Under the pieces are notes generated by a model, which saw nothing but the letters and a program-made list of their open reading frames with translations, made no database searches and was not told the origin of the DNA. The position numbers and the translations under genes were made by a program. A stretch of DNA of 35,091 nucleotides from Chthoniobacterales bacterium (GTDB taxonomy: Bacteria > Verrucomicrobiota > Verrucomicrobiia > Chthoniobacterales > JAATET01). Position 1 is the stretch's first letter. Each line of letters begins with the position of its first letter. The stretch spans positions 1 through 35,091 of the forward strand of contig DATCRI010000003.1 in the NCBI GenBank assembly GCA_036569045.1, written 5' to 3'. Below, one piece after another: positions 20,246 through 28,553 of this stretch.

Positions 20246-21028
20246 ATGCGCATCAATCGCTATCTCGCCGCCGCCGGCCTCGGTTCGCGCCGCGATTGCG
20301 AAGAACTCGTGCGCAGCGGCCGCGTTCTGATCAACAACGCCGTCGTCACCAATCTCGCGACGAAAGTCGAGCCCGACGACGTCGTGCGCCTCGGTCGCAA
20401 GGTCGTCCGGCCCCAGCTCCCGGTCTACATTCTGCTGAACAAGCCGGCGGGCTACGTATGCTCCGCCGACGACGAACTCGGTCGCAAGACGATCTTCGAC
20501 CTCGTCCCCGCCTCAAAACACGGCCGCCTCTTTCATGTCGGACGTCTCGACAAGGAAAGCGCGGGCCTGATCGTGCTGACCAACGACGGCGACTTCGCCG
20601 ATCGCCTCACCCACCCGTCGCACCAGATCGACAAGGAATACGAGGTCGTCCTCGACAAGCCGTTCGACCCCGAGCGTATCCCGAAGCTGCAGCGCGGCAT
20701 CACGCTCGAGATCGGCCGCGCGCGCATGGAATCGGTCCACGTTCTTTCCCCCAGGGTGTTGAAGGTCATCCTGCGCCAGGGTCTCAAGCGCCAGATTCGC
20801 GAAATGCTTTTTGCCGTCGGTTATCGAGTCGAAAAACTCGTGCGCGTGCGCATCGGGCCATTGAGCGATCCGCGACTGAAGACGGGCTACTGGCGCCCGC
20901 TCGATCGCGAGGAAGTCGCCGCCCTCCGCGCCAGCGCCACGAAGGGAAGCCCTAAGCCGGAACGCCCGAAGGCCCCGAAACGCCCATCCACGCGTCGACC
21001 CTCCTCCGCCCGTCGACCCTCGAAATAG
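20246..21028 (+). CDS. RsuA/RluB-family pseudouridine synthase
   Basis: An rRNA uridine isomerase of 260 residues. N-terminal S4 domain: MRINRYLAAAGLGSRRDCEE and GRVLINN (about residues 1-35). Catalytic domain: VYILLNKPAGYVCS (about 69-82), then VGRLDKESAGLIVLTNDG (about 98-115, Asp in GRLD is catalytic), then LRQGLKRQIREML (about 175-188). The C-terminal 30 residues are a Lys/Arg/Pro/Ser-rich tail, common in RluB-type enzymes and likely RNA-binding. RluB versus RluF/RsuA cannot be separated here. The start has no visible Shine-Dalgarno because the preceding terminator abuts it. Confidence 0.93.
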   Translation: MRINRYLAAAGLGSRRDCEELVRSGRVLINNAVVTNLATKVEPDDVVRLGRKVVRPQLPVYILLNKPAGYVCSADDELGRKTIFDLVPASKHGRLFHVGRLDKESAGLIVLTNDGDFADRLTHPSHQIDKEYEVVLDKPFDPERIPKLQRGITLEIGRARMESVHVLSPRVLKVILRQGLKRQIREMLFAVGYRVEKLVRVRIGPLSDPRLKTGYWRPLDREEVAALRASATKGSPKPERPKAPKRPSTRRPSSARRPSK

Positions 21029-21230
21029 GGCCCGGGCGCCCTTCGCCCTCCTTGATTTCGCCAGTCATCCGCATGGCGATTTGGGCGCAGAGGACGAGGT
21101 TCTCCAGCTGCCCGAGGCCGGCCCCTGGATTCTTCTCACTCCTGGCAGACGTGTATTCATCGTCCGTCGCCCTCGTCTCCGTCGAGTCCGCTCGTTCGCA
21201 TTTTGATCCCCCCCGCGGAATCTTGCGGGT

Positions 21231-23327
21231 CTAGAAAATCAGCGGAATGATCAGAATGGCGACGATGTTCGTCACCTTGATCATGGGATTGATGGCGGGG
21301 CCCGACGTATCCTTGTAGGGGTCGCCGACCGTGTCGCCGGTCACCGAGGCCGCGTGCGCGGGCGAGCCCTTGCCCCCGAAGTTGCCTTCCTCGATGAACT
21401 TCTTGGCGTTGTCCCAGGCGCCGCCGCTCGACGTCATGGCGACGGCCTGGAAGAGCCCGGTCACGATCGTTCCCACGAGCACGCCACCGAGAATCAGCGC
21501 GCCGGTCACGCGGGCGTCGTCCGGAGTGGCCGCGAAGAGTTTCGGCAGCACGGCGACGGCGATCACCGTGAGCACCGGCAGCAGCGCGGGCACGATCATT
21601 TCCCGCAGCGCGGCCTTCGTGACGATATCCACGCACGTGCCGTATTCCGGCGTGTCCTTGCCGGTGAGAATGCCCGGCTTGGCCTGAATCTGCCGGCGCA
21701 CCTCGCGCACAACCGCGCCGGCTGCCTTGCCGACGGCATCCATGCTGAAGGCTGAAAACGCATACGGCAGCAGGCCGCCAACGAGCAGGCCGACGATGAT
21801 GCGCGGGTCCTCGAGCGAGAATCGCATGGCATCCAGCGCGGCGGGCAGGTTTTCGAAATGCGCCCGGAGCTCGTAGACGTAGGAGCCGAAGAGAACGAGC
21901 GCGGCGAGGCCGGCGGAGGCGATGGCGTAGCCTTTGGTCACGGCCTTCATCGTATTGCCCACGGCGTCGAGTTCGTCGGTGATCTCGCGGGTCTGTTTCG
22001 GCATTTCACTCATCACGGCAATGCCGCCGGCGTTGTCCGTGATGGGGCCGAAGGCATCGAGTGAGATGATGATTCCCGAGAGCGACAACATGCTCATCAC
22101 GGCAATGGCGACGCCGTAGAGACCGGCGAAGTGGTAGCTGCCGAGGATGGCGGCGGCGATGAAGATGACCGGGAGCGTCGTCGCGTGATTTCCCACGGCG
22201 AGGCCGGCGATGATGTTCGTGGCGTGCCCCGTCTCGGAAGCTCGCGCGATCTTCTGCACGGGATGGTGCTTCGTGGAGGTGTAGTAGTTCGTGATCAGCA
22301 CGACGACGCCGGTGAGCACGAGACCGATGAGCGCGGAGTAATACAGGCCGGTCACGTTCACGCCCGCGACGCCAGCAAACAGCGAGTGCGTAATCGGCCA
22401 GTAGGCGATCGCGGAGATGAGCGCGCTGATGCCCACCGCTCCCATCAACGAGGCCGTCGGGCTCGTCTTGTTCACATTCACGTAGATGATGCCGATGATC
22501 GAGGACACGAGCGAAACGCCGCCGAGCAGGAAGGGATAGATGATCGCCTGCGGAGCCTCGGAAAGCGTGAGGAACGCGATGAGCACCGCGCCGATGAGGC
22601 TGACCGCGTAGGTCTCGAAAACGTCCGCCGCCATGCCGGCGCAGTCGCCGACGTTGTCACCGACGTTGTCCGCAATCGTCGCCGGATTCCGCGGATCGTC
22701 CTCGTCGAGGTTCTGCTCGATCTTGCCGACGAGGTCGGCGCCGACGTCCGCCGCCTTCGTGTAGATGCCGCCGCCGAGACGAGCGAAGACGCTGATGAGG
22801 CTGGAGCCAAGCGCGAGGCCGACGAGGCTGGTGATCGCAACGCTCGCGCCGAGCAGATTGCGCGCAACGAGGAAATACGAACCGACCGCGAGCAGCGCGA
22901 GCGTGACGACAAGCACGCCCGTGACCGCCCCGCCGTTGAACGCCGCCTTCATCGCCGGGAATCGCCCGAGCGTGGCCGCCTGGGCGGTGCGCACGTTCGC
23001 AAGCACCGCGATGCGCATTCCGACATAGCCTGCGGCGAGCGAGCACGCGGCGCCGATCACGAAGCCGATGGCCGTAGGCGCGCCGCGCAGCAGGAAGAGC
23101 GCGATCACGATGACGATCGCGATCGCGCCGATCGTCAGGATCTGCCGGTTCAGGTAGGCCTTCGCCCCCTCCTGCACGGCGCCGGCGATCATCGCCATTT
23201 TCTCGTTCCCGGCTGGAGCCGCGAGGATCGAGCGGATGAGAACGAGGGCAAACACGAACCCGATCCCGGCACAGCCGAGCGCGAGAGGAATGCCGGTTTC
23301 GAACAACGAGGCAGCAGCAATGATCAT
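21231..23327 (-). CDS. hppA: membrane-bound proton-translocating pyrophosphatase, K+-independent type
   Basis: Hydrolyses pyrophosphate and pumps protons across the membrane. The 698-residue product has about 16 hydrophobic segments. Substrate motif [11 protein letters not shown] lies at residues 194-204, with [19 protein letters not shown] at 220-238. The cation-selectivity segment is [10 protein letters not shown] (457-466), with Lys461 and Thr464. Family knowledge: Lys there, with Thr in place of Gly three residues on, marks K+-independent H+-PPases, whereas K+-dependent ones have Ala and Gly. Length is normal. It is divergent from the SpmA-SpmB fusion with about 140 bases between starts. 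Confidence 0.97.
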   Translation of the reverse strand: MIIAAASLFETGIPLALGCAGIGFVFALVLIRSILAAPAGNEKMAMIAGAVQEGAKAYLNRQILTIGAIAIVIVIALFLLRGAPTAIGFVIGAACSLAAGYVGMRIAVLANVRTAQAATLGRFPAMKAAFNGGAVTGVLVVTLALLAVGSYFLVARNLLGASVAITSLVGLALGSSLISVFARLGGGIYTKAADVGADLVGKIEQNLDEDDPRNPATIADNVGDNVGDCAGMAADVFETYAVSLIGAVLIAFLTLSEAPQAIIYPFLLGGVSLVSSIIGIIYVNVNKTSPTASLMGAVGISALISAIAYWPITHSLFAGVAGVNVTGLYYSALIGLVLTGVVVLITNYYTSTKHHPVQKIARASETGHATNIIAGLAVGNHATTLPVIFIAAAILGSYHFAGLYGVAIAVMSMLSLSGIIISLDAFGPITDNAGGIAVMSEMPKQTREITDELDAVGNTMKAVTKGYAIASAGLAALVLFGSYVYELRAHFENLPAALDAMRFSLEDPRIIVGLLVGGLLPYAFSAFSMDAVGKAAGAVVREVRRQIQAKPGILTGKDTPEYGTCVDIVTKAALREMIVPALLPVLTVIAVAVLPKLFAATPDDARVTGALILGGVLVGTIVTGLFQAVAMTSSGGAWDNAKKFIEEGNFGGKGSPAHAASVTGDTVGDPYKDTSGPAINPMIKVTNIVAILIIPLIF

Positions 23328-23467
23328 GGGGAGCGATGGGGGAGAATTCGGAGACTAGTTCAACCTCAGGTTCGCACAATGCCAGACTGCCGCGCGCCCC
23401 GGGGCCATCTCGCATTTTCCCCGCGCCGGTTCTTGAAGCGCCCTTCGCCCCGCCCTACAACTGCGCC

Positions 23468-24820
23468 GTGCTCAACTCCATCTGGCTCGGCCTGATCTTG
23501 CTTGCCGTCGTGCTCGGCGGCGCCGCCGGCGCCCTCGACAAGGTCACCGCTGCCGCTTTCAAGGCCTGTCAGATTGCCGTCATCGACCTTGCCCTGCCCC
23601 TGATCGGAATGATGGCACTGTGGCTGGGAATCATGCGGCTCGCCGAAAAATCCGGCCTTATCGAGATCCTTGCCCGCGCCTTGCGCCCGCTCATGCGCCG
23701 GCTTTTTCCCGACGTCCCGCCGGAGCATCCCGCCATGGGCTCCATGCTCATGAACATGGCCGCGAACATGCTCGGACTTGGCAACTCCGCCACGGCGCTG
23801 GGCCTGCGCGCGATGAAGGATCTCGAATCCTTGAATCCTCGCCCGGGCACGGCAACGAACGCCATGGTGACGTTCCTCGCGATCAACACCAGTTCCATCC
23901 AGATCATTCCCGCCACGACCATCGCCTATCTCGCGGCGGCCGGCGCGACCCAGCCCACGGCCATTGTCGGTCCCGCCTTTTTCGCCACGGTGATCTCCAC
24001 CATCGTCGCGGTCGTCATGGTCAAATTTTTCGAGCGCCTGCCCGGCTATCGCCTGCCCATCACGATCCCGGAGGCCGCTCCCACCGCCCGCCTGGAGAGC
24101 CCCGCCGCCGCTCCCGCCGCGACGCCGGAAACCAACTTTCCCGCCCGGCCGCTCGCGCCATGGGCCATTGCATTGATCGGACTGTTTTTCCTCTTTTTCG
24201 CCTGGCTGGGCTACGAGCAGATTCGCAAGGCCGCGGAAACCGGTCCGGGCGTCACCTTCACCGTCGTGGCAAATGCGATCTCGCTGCTCGCGGTGCCCTT
24301 CGTGCTTTCGTTCTTCCCGTTTTTCGCCGCCCTGAAACGCGTGCCGGTCTACGAGGAATTCGTCGAGGGCGCGAAGGAAGGCTTCCACGTTGCCATTCGC
24401 GTGATCCCGTATCTGGTCGCGATCCTGGTCGCAATCTGGATGGTGCGGGCCGCGTTCGACGCGAGTGCGCAATTCGGATGGTTCCGCCAGGTTACCGGCG
24501 GGCTCAACACCGCCCTCGCCGCAATCGGCTTTCCGCCGCAATTGCTTCCCCTGGTGCTCATGCGGCCCCTCAGCGGTAGCGGCAGCAACGGGATTTTCGC
24601 CGATTTGCTGAAAGATCCCTCCGCCGGCGGCCCCGACGGATTCATCGCGCGCACAGCGGGCTGCATCATTGGCAGCAGCGAGACGACCTTCTATGTGCTT
24701 GCGGTTTACTTCGGGTCCGTGGCCATTCGCCGCACCCGCCACGCCGTGCCGGCGGGTCTACTGGCAGACCTCGCCGGCGTGATCGCTTCGATCGTGATCT
24801 GCCGATTGGTCTTTGCCTGA
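23468..24820 (+). CDS. SpmA-SpmB fusion, nucleoside-recognition-domain membrane protein
   Basis: A polytopic membrane protein of 450 residues. Its first half (LALPLIGMMALWLGIMRLAEKSGL, then GSMLMNMAANMLGLGNSATALG) matches spore maturation protein A. The second half (VYEEFVEGAKEGFHVAIRVIPYLVAILV, then RPLSGSGSNG and CIIGSSETTFYVLAVYFGSV) matches SpmB. A Pro/Ala-rich linker of about 30 residues joins the two. In sporulators they are separate genes. Fused forms occur in non-sporulating Gram-negatives, where the substrate is unknown. A GTG start at 23468 is preferred, since the 44 residues from the ATG at 23336 look non-coding, but no strong ribosome site supports either. Confidence 0.88.
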   Translation: MLNSIWLGLILLAVVLGGAAGALDKVTAAAFKACQIAVIDLALPLIGMMALWLGIMRLAEKSGLIEILARALRPLMRRLFPDVPPEHPAMGSMLMNMAANMLGLGNSATALGLRAMKDLESLNPRPGTATNAMVTFLAINTSSIQIIPATTIAYLAAAGATQPTAIVGPAFFATVISTIVAVVMVKFFERLPGYRLPITIPEAAPTARLESPAAAPAATPETNFPARPLAPWAIALIGLFFLFFAWLGYEQIRKAAETGPGVTFTVVANAISLLAVPFVLSFFPFFAALKRVPVYEEFVEGAKEGFHVAIRVIPYLVAILVAIWMVRAAFDASAQFGWFRQVTGGLNTALAAIGFPPQLLPLVLMRPLSGSGSNGIFADLLKDPSAGGPDGFIARTAGCIIGSSETTFYVLAVYFGSVAIRRTRHAVPAGLLADLAGVIASIVICRLVFA

Positions 24821-24827
24821 TTCTCCG

Positions 24828-24842
24828 GGACCTCAGAGGTCC
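24828..24842 (+). terminator. short hairpin after the SpmA-SpmB fusion
   Basis: A perfect 6-bp stem, GGACCT and AGGTCC with a CAG loop, lies 7 bases after the stop codon. There is no T-run, so terminator function is uncertain. Confidence 0.3.
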
Positions 24843-24969
24843 GAACTCTCGACAAAACGATCTGGTTGCATAGCCTGAGACCATGTTCAAGCCGCCCATC
24901 ACTGCCCTCGCCTTGCTCTGCCAGCCCTGATATCGCGGCATTTTCAGAAAGAAGCCCCACCTCTTTTCC

Positions 24970-25839
24970 ATGAGCCAGTCCTCGGTTACCGACGGCCATC
25001 CCCTCGATAAGATTCACTACCGGGAATACAAGATTCTGCTCCGGCCCGAGCGATTCATCCGGCCCGAGCGATTCGAGGAATACTGGCGCATCGTCCACGA
25101 CATCGCGAAGAAGCTCGACGTGAAGGTCACCACGAATCACGACGCCTTCAACCGCATGGTCCGCGAGGTGCTTTTCTACGACACGCCAGAGTTCGACCTC
25201 TACCGGAATGCCTTCATCCTGCGCAAACGCACGTTCTACAAGGACGGCTGGCCGGAGATCGACCACGAACTCGCCGTGAAATTCCGCCACCGGGACATGG
25301 ATACCGCCGCCGCGGTGGACATCCATCCGCGCCTCGAGGGCCGCAGCGAGATCAAGTTCAAGGACGAGGTCCTTCCGCTCAAGGACGAGATCGGCGGCAT
25401 CCGCAGCCTTTTCTCGCACAATTGCGTGCTCACCACGCCGAAGATCGTCCTCGACCAGGGCCTCGAGGACATCGCGTCGGTCTTTCCCGCCATGGGTGCC
25501 ATCGACGTCTCGCCGAAAACAAAGATCGAGCTCGTCAACAACGTCGCCGTCGAGGAAGTGCAGGTCGATCCTGGCCACTTCGACTTCGGCCACGGCCTCG
25601 AGGCAAAGGCCACCATCGCGCTCTGGCGCAACCGCGCGTCCGAGACGTCGCTCGTCGGCGAGTTCGCCTTTCAGGCAAAGTTCCACCGGCTCGACGACCT
25701 TCACCACAAGGCGAAGGCGCGCTCCGAGGAATTCTTCCGCGCAGTTCAGACCCACGCGCCAGAGTGGGTGCAGCTCGGCACGACCAAGACCGCCATGGTC
25801 TACGGCATTGGCCGCTCGGAGACCCCCGGCCATGAGTGA
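24970..25839 (+). CDS. CYTH/triphosphate-tunnel-like protein of unknown substrate
   Basis: A 289-residue soluble protein. FYDTPEFDLYRNAFILRKR (residues 69-87) closely resembles the CYTH pattern (F/Y)(Y/F)DTP..L...G..LR.R, and ELAVKFRHR (100-108) resembles the next strand that binds phosphates. The N-terminal signature ExExK is reduced to YREYK (17-21), keeping only the last Glu and Lys. Family members bind triphosphates, polyphosphate or PPi in a beta-tunnel using metal ions. Enzyme activity is inference. Six codons are duplicated at residues 24-35. The gene overlaps the following chromate transporter gene by 8 bases. Confidence 0.6.
   Translation: MSQSSVTDGHPLDKIHYREYKILLRPERFIRPERFEEYWRIVHDIAKKLDVKVTTNHDAFNRMVREVLFYDTPEFDLYRNAFILRKRTFYKDGWPEIDHELAVKFRHRDMDTAAAVDIHPRLEGRSEIKFKDEVLPLKDEIGGIRSLFSHNCVLTTPKIVLDQGLEDIASVFPAMGAIDVSPKTKIELVNNVAVEEVQVDPGHFDFGHGLEAKATIALWRNRASETSLVGEFAFQAKFHRLDDLHHKAKARSEEFFRAVQTHAPEWVQLGTTKTAMVYGIGRSETPGHE
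25040..25075 (+). repeat. tandem 18-bp duplication inside the CYTH-like gene
   Basis: An 18-base unit, TCCGGCCCGAGCGATTCA, is repeated head to tail, the second copy differing only in its last base. It encodes RPERF twice (residues 25-29 and 31-35). Because it is in frame, the gene is not broken. Confidence 0.85.
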
Positions 25840-26431
25840 TGCCGTCGCCCCACCAGCGCCGCGCGTCGGCATTCTCGAAATCTTCCTCACCTTTCTCGCG
25901 ATCGGCGCAACGAGTTTCGGCGGCGGCGTGGTCGCCTATCTCCGCAACAGCCTCGTCACGAAAAAGGCCTGGCTCGATGACGAAGGCTTCCTCGCTGCCC
26001 TCGAGATTTCCCAGGCTCTGCCGGGGCTGAACGCCACGAACATGAGCGTGATCGTCGGCGATCGCCTGCGGGGCATTCCGGGAGCCGTCGCCGGATTTCT
26101 CGGCATCACCCTGCCCGGCGCGGCCATCGTTTTCGCCCTCGCGCTCTTCTACGCCAGCAACACCGGCAATCCCGCCGTGAATGCCGTGCTGAAGGGCGTC
26201 GGCGCCGCGTCGGTCGGCCTGCTGCTCGCCGTCACCCTCCAGATCGGCCACAAGCAGCTCGAGCACCATCTGGACATGATCCTCGTCGCCGTCACCCTGG
26301 TCCTCGTCAGCTTCGTGCACGTTCCCCTGCTCTACGTGCTCCTCACCGTCGGCCCCATCGCCGTCCTCCTCTACCGCCCCCGCAAGCTCACTCCGGACAA
26401 AAGCGGCCTCGACAAAAAGCCGCTCGATTGA
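25832..26431 (+). CDS. chrA: chromate transporter (CHR family), N-terminal-type half
   Basis: A 199-residue membrane protein of the short CHR type. It opens with IFLTFLAIGATSFGGGVVAYL, followed by ISQALPGLNATNMSVIVGDRLRG and several hydrophobic helices (about residues 78-180). The motif FGGG..A and the P-G-N segment are typical of CHR domains. Short CHR proteins work as pairs encoded side by side, as here with the next gene 3 bases away. The family exports chromate or transports sulfate-like anions. Actual substrate is not determined. Start ATG 25832 overlaps the CYTH-like gene by 8 bases. Confidence 0.88.
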   Translation: MSDAVAPPAPRVGILEIFLTFLAIGATSFGGGVVAYLRNSLVTKKAWLDDEGFLAALEISQALPGLNATNMSVIVGDRLRGIPGAVAGFLGITLPGAAIVFALALFYASNTGNPAVNAVLKGVGAASVGLLLAVTLQIGHKQLEHHLDMILVAVTLVLVSFVHVPLLYVLLTVGPIAVLLYRPRKLTPDKSGLDKKPLD

Positions 26432-26434
26432 CGC

Positions 26435-26965
26435 ATGAAGCTCCTCCAGCTCCTCGGCGTTTTTTCGCTGCTCTCCATCCTCGCCATCGGCGGAGGCACC
26501 GCCGTGTTGCCGGAAATGAAGGCGATGGTCGTCGAGCAGCAGGGATGGATGACCGACGCCCAGTTCCGCGACATCTACGCCATCGGCCAGCTCGCTCCGG
26601 GGCCGAACATGCTCATGGTCATCGCCATTGGTAACAAGGTCGCCGGCTTCCCCGGCGCGCTCGTCGCGTTTCTCGGCTTCTTCCTCCCGGCCTGCGTGAT
26701 TGCGGTCGTCACCTCCCGTGTGTGGGTGCATTTCGAAGGCTCGCCCTGGCGACTGGCCATCCAGCGCGGCATGGCCCCGATCGTCGTCGGCCTCATGCTC
26801 GCCGGCACCATCGCGATCGCCCGCACCGCCATCGTCGAACCACGCCAGCAAATCTGCCTCGCCTTCGCTGCCGTCGTTTTCATCGCGCTCTACTTCGGCA
26901 AAAAGATCAATCCCGCGCTCCTCATCCTCGCCAGCGGCGTGCTCGGCTTCGTCTTTTTGCGATGA
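26435..26965 (+). CDS. chrA: chromate transporter (CHR family), second half of the pair
   Basis: A 176-residue membrane protein and CHR partner. LLSILAIGGGTAVLPEM near the N-terminus, then YAIGQLAPGPNMLMVIAIGN (about residues 48-67), matches the P-G-P signature of the family. VAGFPGALVAFLGFFLPAC follows. It starts 3 bases after the preceding CHR gene and must be read from the same message. The pair probably forms the antiparallel heterodimer known for short CHR proteins. Confidence 0.88.
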   Translation: MKLLQLLGVFSLLSILAIGGGTAVLPEMKAMVVEQQGWMTDAQFRDIYAIGQLAPGPNMLMVIAIGNKVAGFPGALVAFLGFFLPACVIAVVTSRVWVHFEGSPWRLAIQRGMAPIVVGLMLAGTIAIARTAIVEPRQQICLAFAAVVFIALYFGKKINPALLILASGVLGFVFLR

Positions 26966-27207
26966 GGGATGGTCTTCCGATGCGGCGCCGGGCCGCCTTC
27001 ACGGAATTTTCCACTTGCGCGCACCGGAAGCCTCTAGCAGGTTCATGACTCGTTGCGCCAAGCGCGACGGTTCGACGATTGACCATGCCGATTTCCACCT
27101 GCAACCGCTGACTCATTTTCCGATGAGATTCCACAGCTTGCACGCGCGGCCAGCGTCCGCCCCCCGTTTTTCCTCGAAGCGCACAACCAACCCCATTCCG
27201 CATTCCC

Positions 27208-27849
27208 ATTAAACCCCGTCCCTTCCAACGTCGCGACAATCGCGAGCCCGAACACCGCATCAACGAACGCATCCGCGTCAGGGAGGTCCGTGTCGTCCTC
27301 GCCGCCACCGGCGAGCAATTGGGCGTCATGCGCACCGAGGATGCCATCCGCAAGGCCAAGAGCTACGGCCTCGACCTCGTGGAGGTCGCCAGCAACGCCG
27401 TCCCACCCGTCTGCCGCATCGTCGACTACGGCAAGTTCCGCTACGACCTCGCGAAGCAGGAAAAAGAGCGCAAACACACCGTCAGCAAGGTCAAGGAAGT
27501 CAAGTTCCGCGCGAACATCAGCGAACACGACTACATGACCAAGATCCGCCACGCCGAGGAGTTCCTCGACAAGGGCAACAAGCTCAAGGTCGGTCTGCAG
27601 TTCCGCGGCCGCGAGATGGCCCACCAGGAAATCGGCCGCGCCGTGCTCGAGCGCGTGAAGCAGGACCTCGCCACCATGGCCCACGTCGACATGGAACCGA
27701 AGATGGCCGGTCGCGCCCTTGGCATGACCCTCAGCCCCCTTCCCGCCAACAAGCGCAAGCGCCGCTTCACCGCGCCGGACGAGGAATACGTCGAAGACGT
27801 GCACGAACACGACGACGACGACGAGGCCGAAACGCCCGTCGCAAGCTAG
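27208..27849 (+). CDS. infC: translation initiation factor IF-3, ATT start
   Basis: Controls start codon selection and subunit joining on the 30S subunit. The visible product is 213 residues. HRINERIRVREVRVV (about residues 17-31) and GEQLGVM (36-42) begin the N domain. PPVCRIVDYGKFRYDLAKQEKE closes the linker. KVKEVKFRANISEHDY starts the C domain, with KVGLQFRGREMAH after it. No ATG precedes the homologous region in this frame. ATT at 27208 (a second ATT lies at 27202) fits the known rare AUU start used by infC for autoregulation. A TTG at 27319 would delete essential N-domain residues. An acidic tail (DDDDEAE) extends the C-terminus. No rpmI-rplT follows. Confidence 0.93.
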   Translation: MKPRPFQRRDNREPEHRINERIRVREVRVVLAATGEQLGVMRTEDAIRKAKSYGLDLVEVASNAVPPVCRIVDYGKFRYDLAKQEKERKHTVSKVKEVKFRANISEHDYMTKIRHAEEFLDKGNKLKVGLQFRGREMAHQEIGRAVLERVKQDLATMAHVDMEPKMAGRALGMTLSPLPANKRKRRFTAPDEEYVEDVHEHDDDDEAETPVAS

Positions 27850-28536
27850 GTGGCGCGTCACCTCCTGCTCTTCGACATCGACGGCACGCTCATCGTTTCC
27901 GGCGGCGCCGGGGAGAACGCGCTCAAGGACGCCATGCGCGAGCGCTTCGGCGTCGAGGAGGATCTCGCCGGCATCACCCTCGCGGGAGCCACCGACGCCC
28001 TCATCGCCCGCAAGCTCCTCGCCAGGCACGGCCTTCCCAACACTCCGGAAAACATCACCGGTCTGCTCGACAGCTACCTGCACCATCTCGTCGGCCGCAT
28101 GCCGCGGCACAACGGCACCCTGCTTCCTGGCATCGTCGCCCTGCTCGAGCGCCTGAAGGATCGTCCCGATTGCGTGCTCGCCCTGCTCACCGGCAATCTC
28201 GCCCGCGGCGCCGAGATCAAGCTCTCGCACTACGGCGTTTGGCATTACTTCGGCTTCGGCGCCTTCGCCGACGATCATCACGACCGCAACGAACTCGGCC
28301 CCTTCGCGCGCGCCCGCGCCCACGAACACCACGGCGAAGACTTCCCGCCCGAGCGGATTTTTGTCATCGGCGACACGCCGAAGGACATCGAATGCGGCCG
28401 CGCCATCGGCGCAAAGACCGTCGCCATCGCCACCGGCCAATATTCCGTCACTGAGCTAGCCGCCCACGCGCCCGACCACCTCTTCACCGACCTGGGCGAC
28501 ACCGACGCCGTCCTCGGCGCCCTCTTCGCCGGGTAG
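27850..28536 (+). CDS. HAD-superfamily phosphatase (phosphoglycolate phosphatase-like)
   Basis: A 228-residue hydrolase with all HAD motifs visible. FDIDGTL (residues 8-14, nucleophile Asp9 and acid/base Asp11) is motif I. LLTGN (about 114-118) is motif II. FVIGDTPKDIECGRAIG (about 174-190) carries the Asp pair of motif IV. A helical cap lies between residues 18 and 95. The start is GTG, directly on the base after the infC stop, so translation is probably coupled to infC. Substrate is not assignable, and phosphoglycolate is only the usual guess. Confidence 0.9.
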   Translation: MARHLLLFDIDGTLIVSGGAGENALKDAMRERFGVEEDLAGITLAGATDALIARKLLARHGLPNTPENITGLLDSYLHHLVGRMPRHNGTLLPGIVALLERLKDRPDCVLALLTGNLARGAEIKLSHYGVWHYFGFGAFADDHHDRNELGPFARARAHEHHGEDFPPERIFVIGDTPKDIECGRAIGAKTVAIATGQYSVTELAAHAPDHLFTDLGDTDAVLGALFAG

Positions 28537-28553
28537 CCCTCCTCTTCCCCGCC

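Noticed and set aside
22131-23495. 454-codon open frame on the + strand
   Set aside because: Antisense of hppA. The composition is Arg/Asp/His-rich, as expected for the mirror of a membrane protein.
25535-26851. 438-codon open frame on the - strand
   Set aside because: Antisense of the CYTH-like and chromate transporter genes. Asp/Glu/Gly-rich shadow.
27319-27849. infC start at TTG 27319 or ATG 27328
   Set aside because: Would remove the conserved RINERIRVREVRVV segment of the IF-3 N domain, which is encoded in frame just upstream.
27043-28440. 465-codon open frame on the - strand
   Set aside because: Antisense of infC and the HAD gene, both with unmistakable motifs on the + strand.
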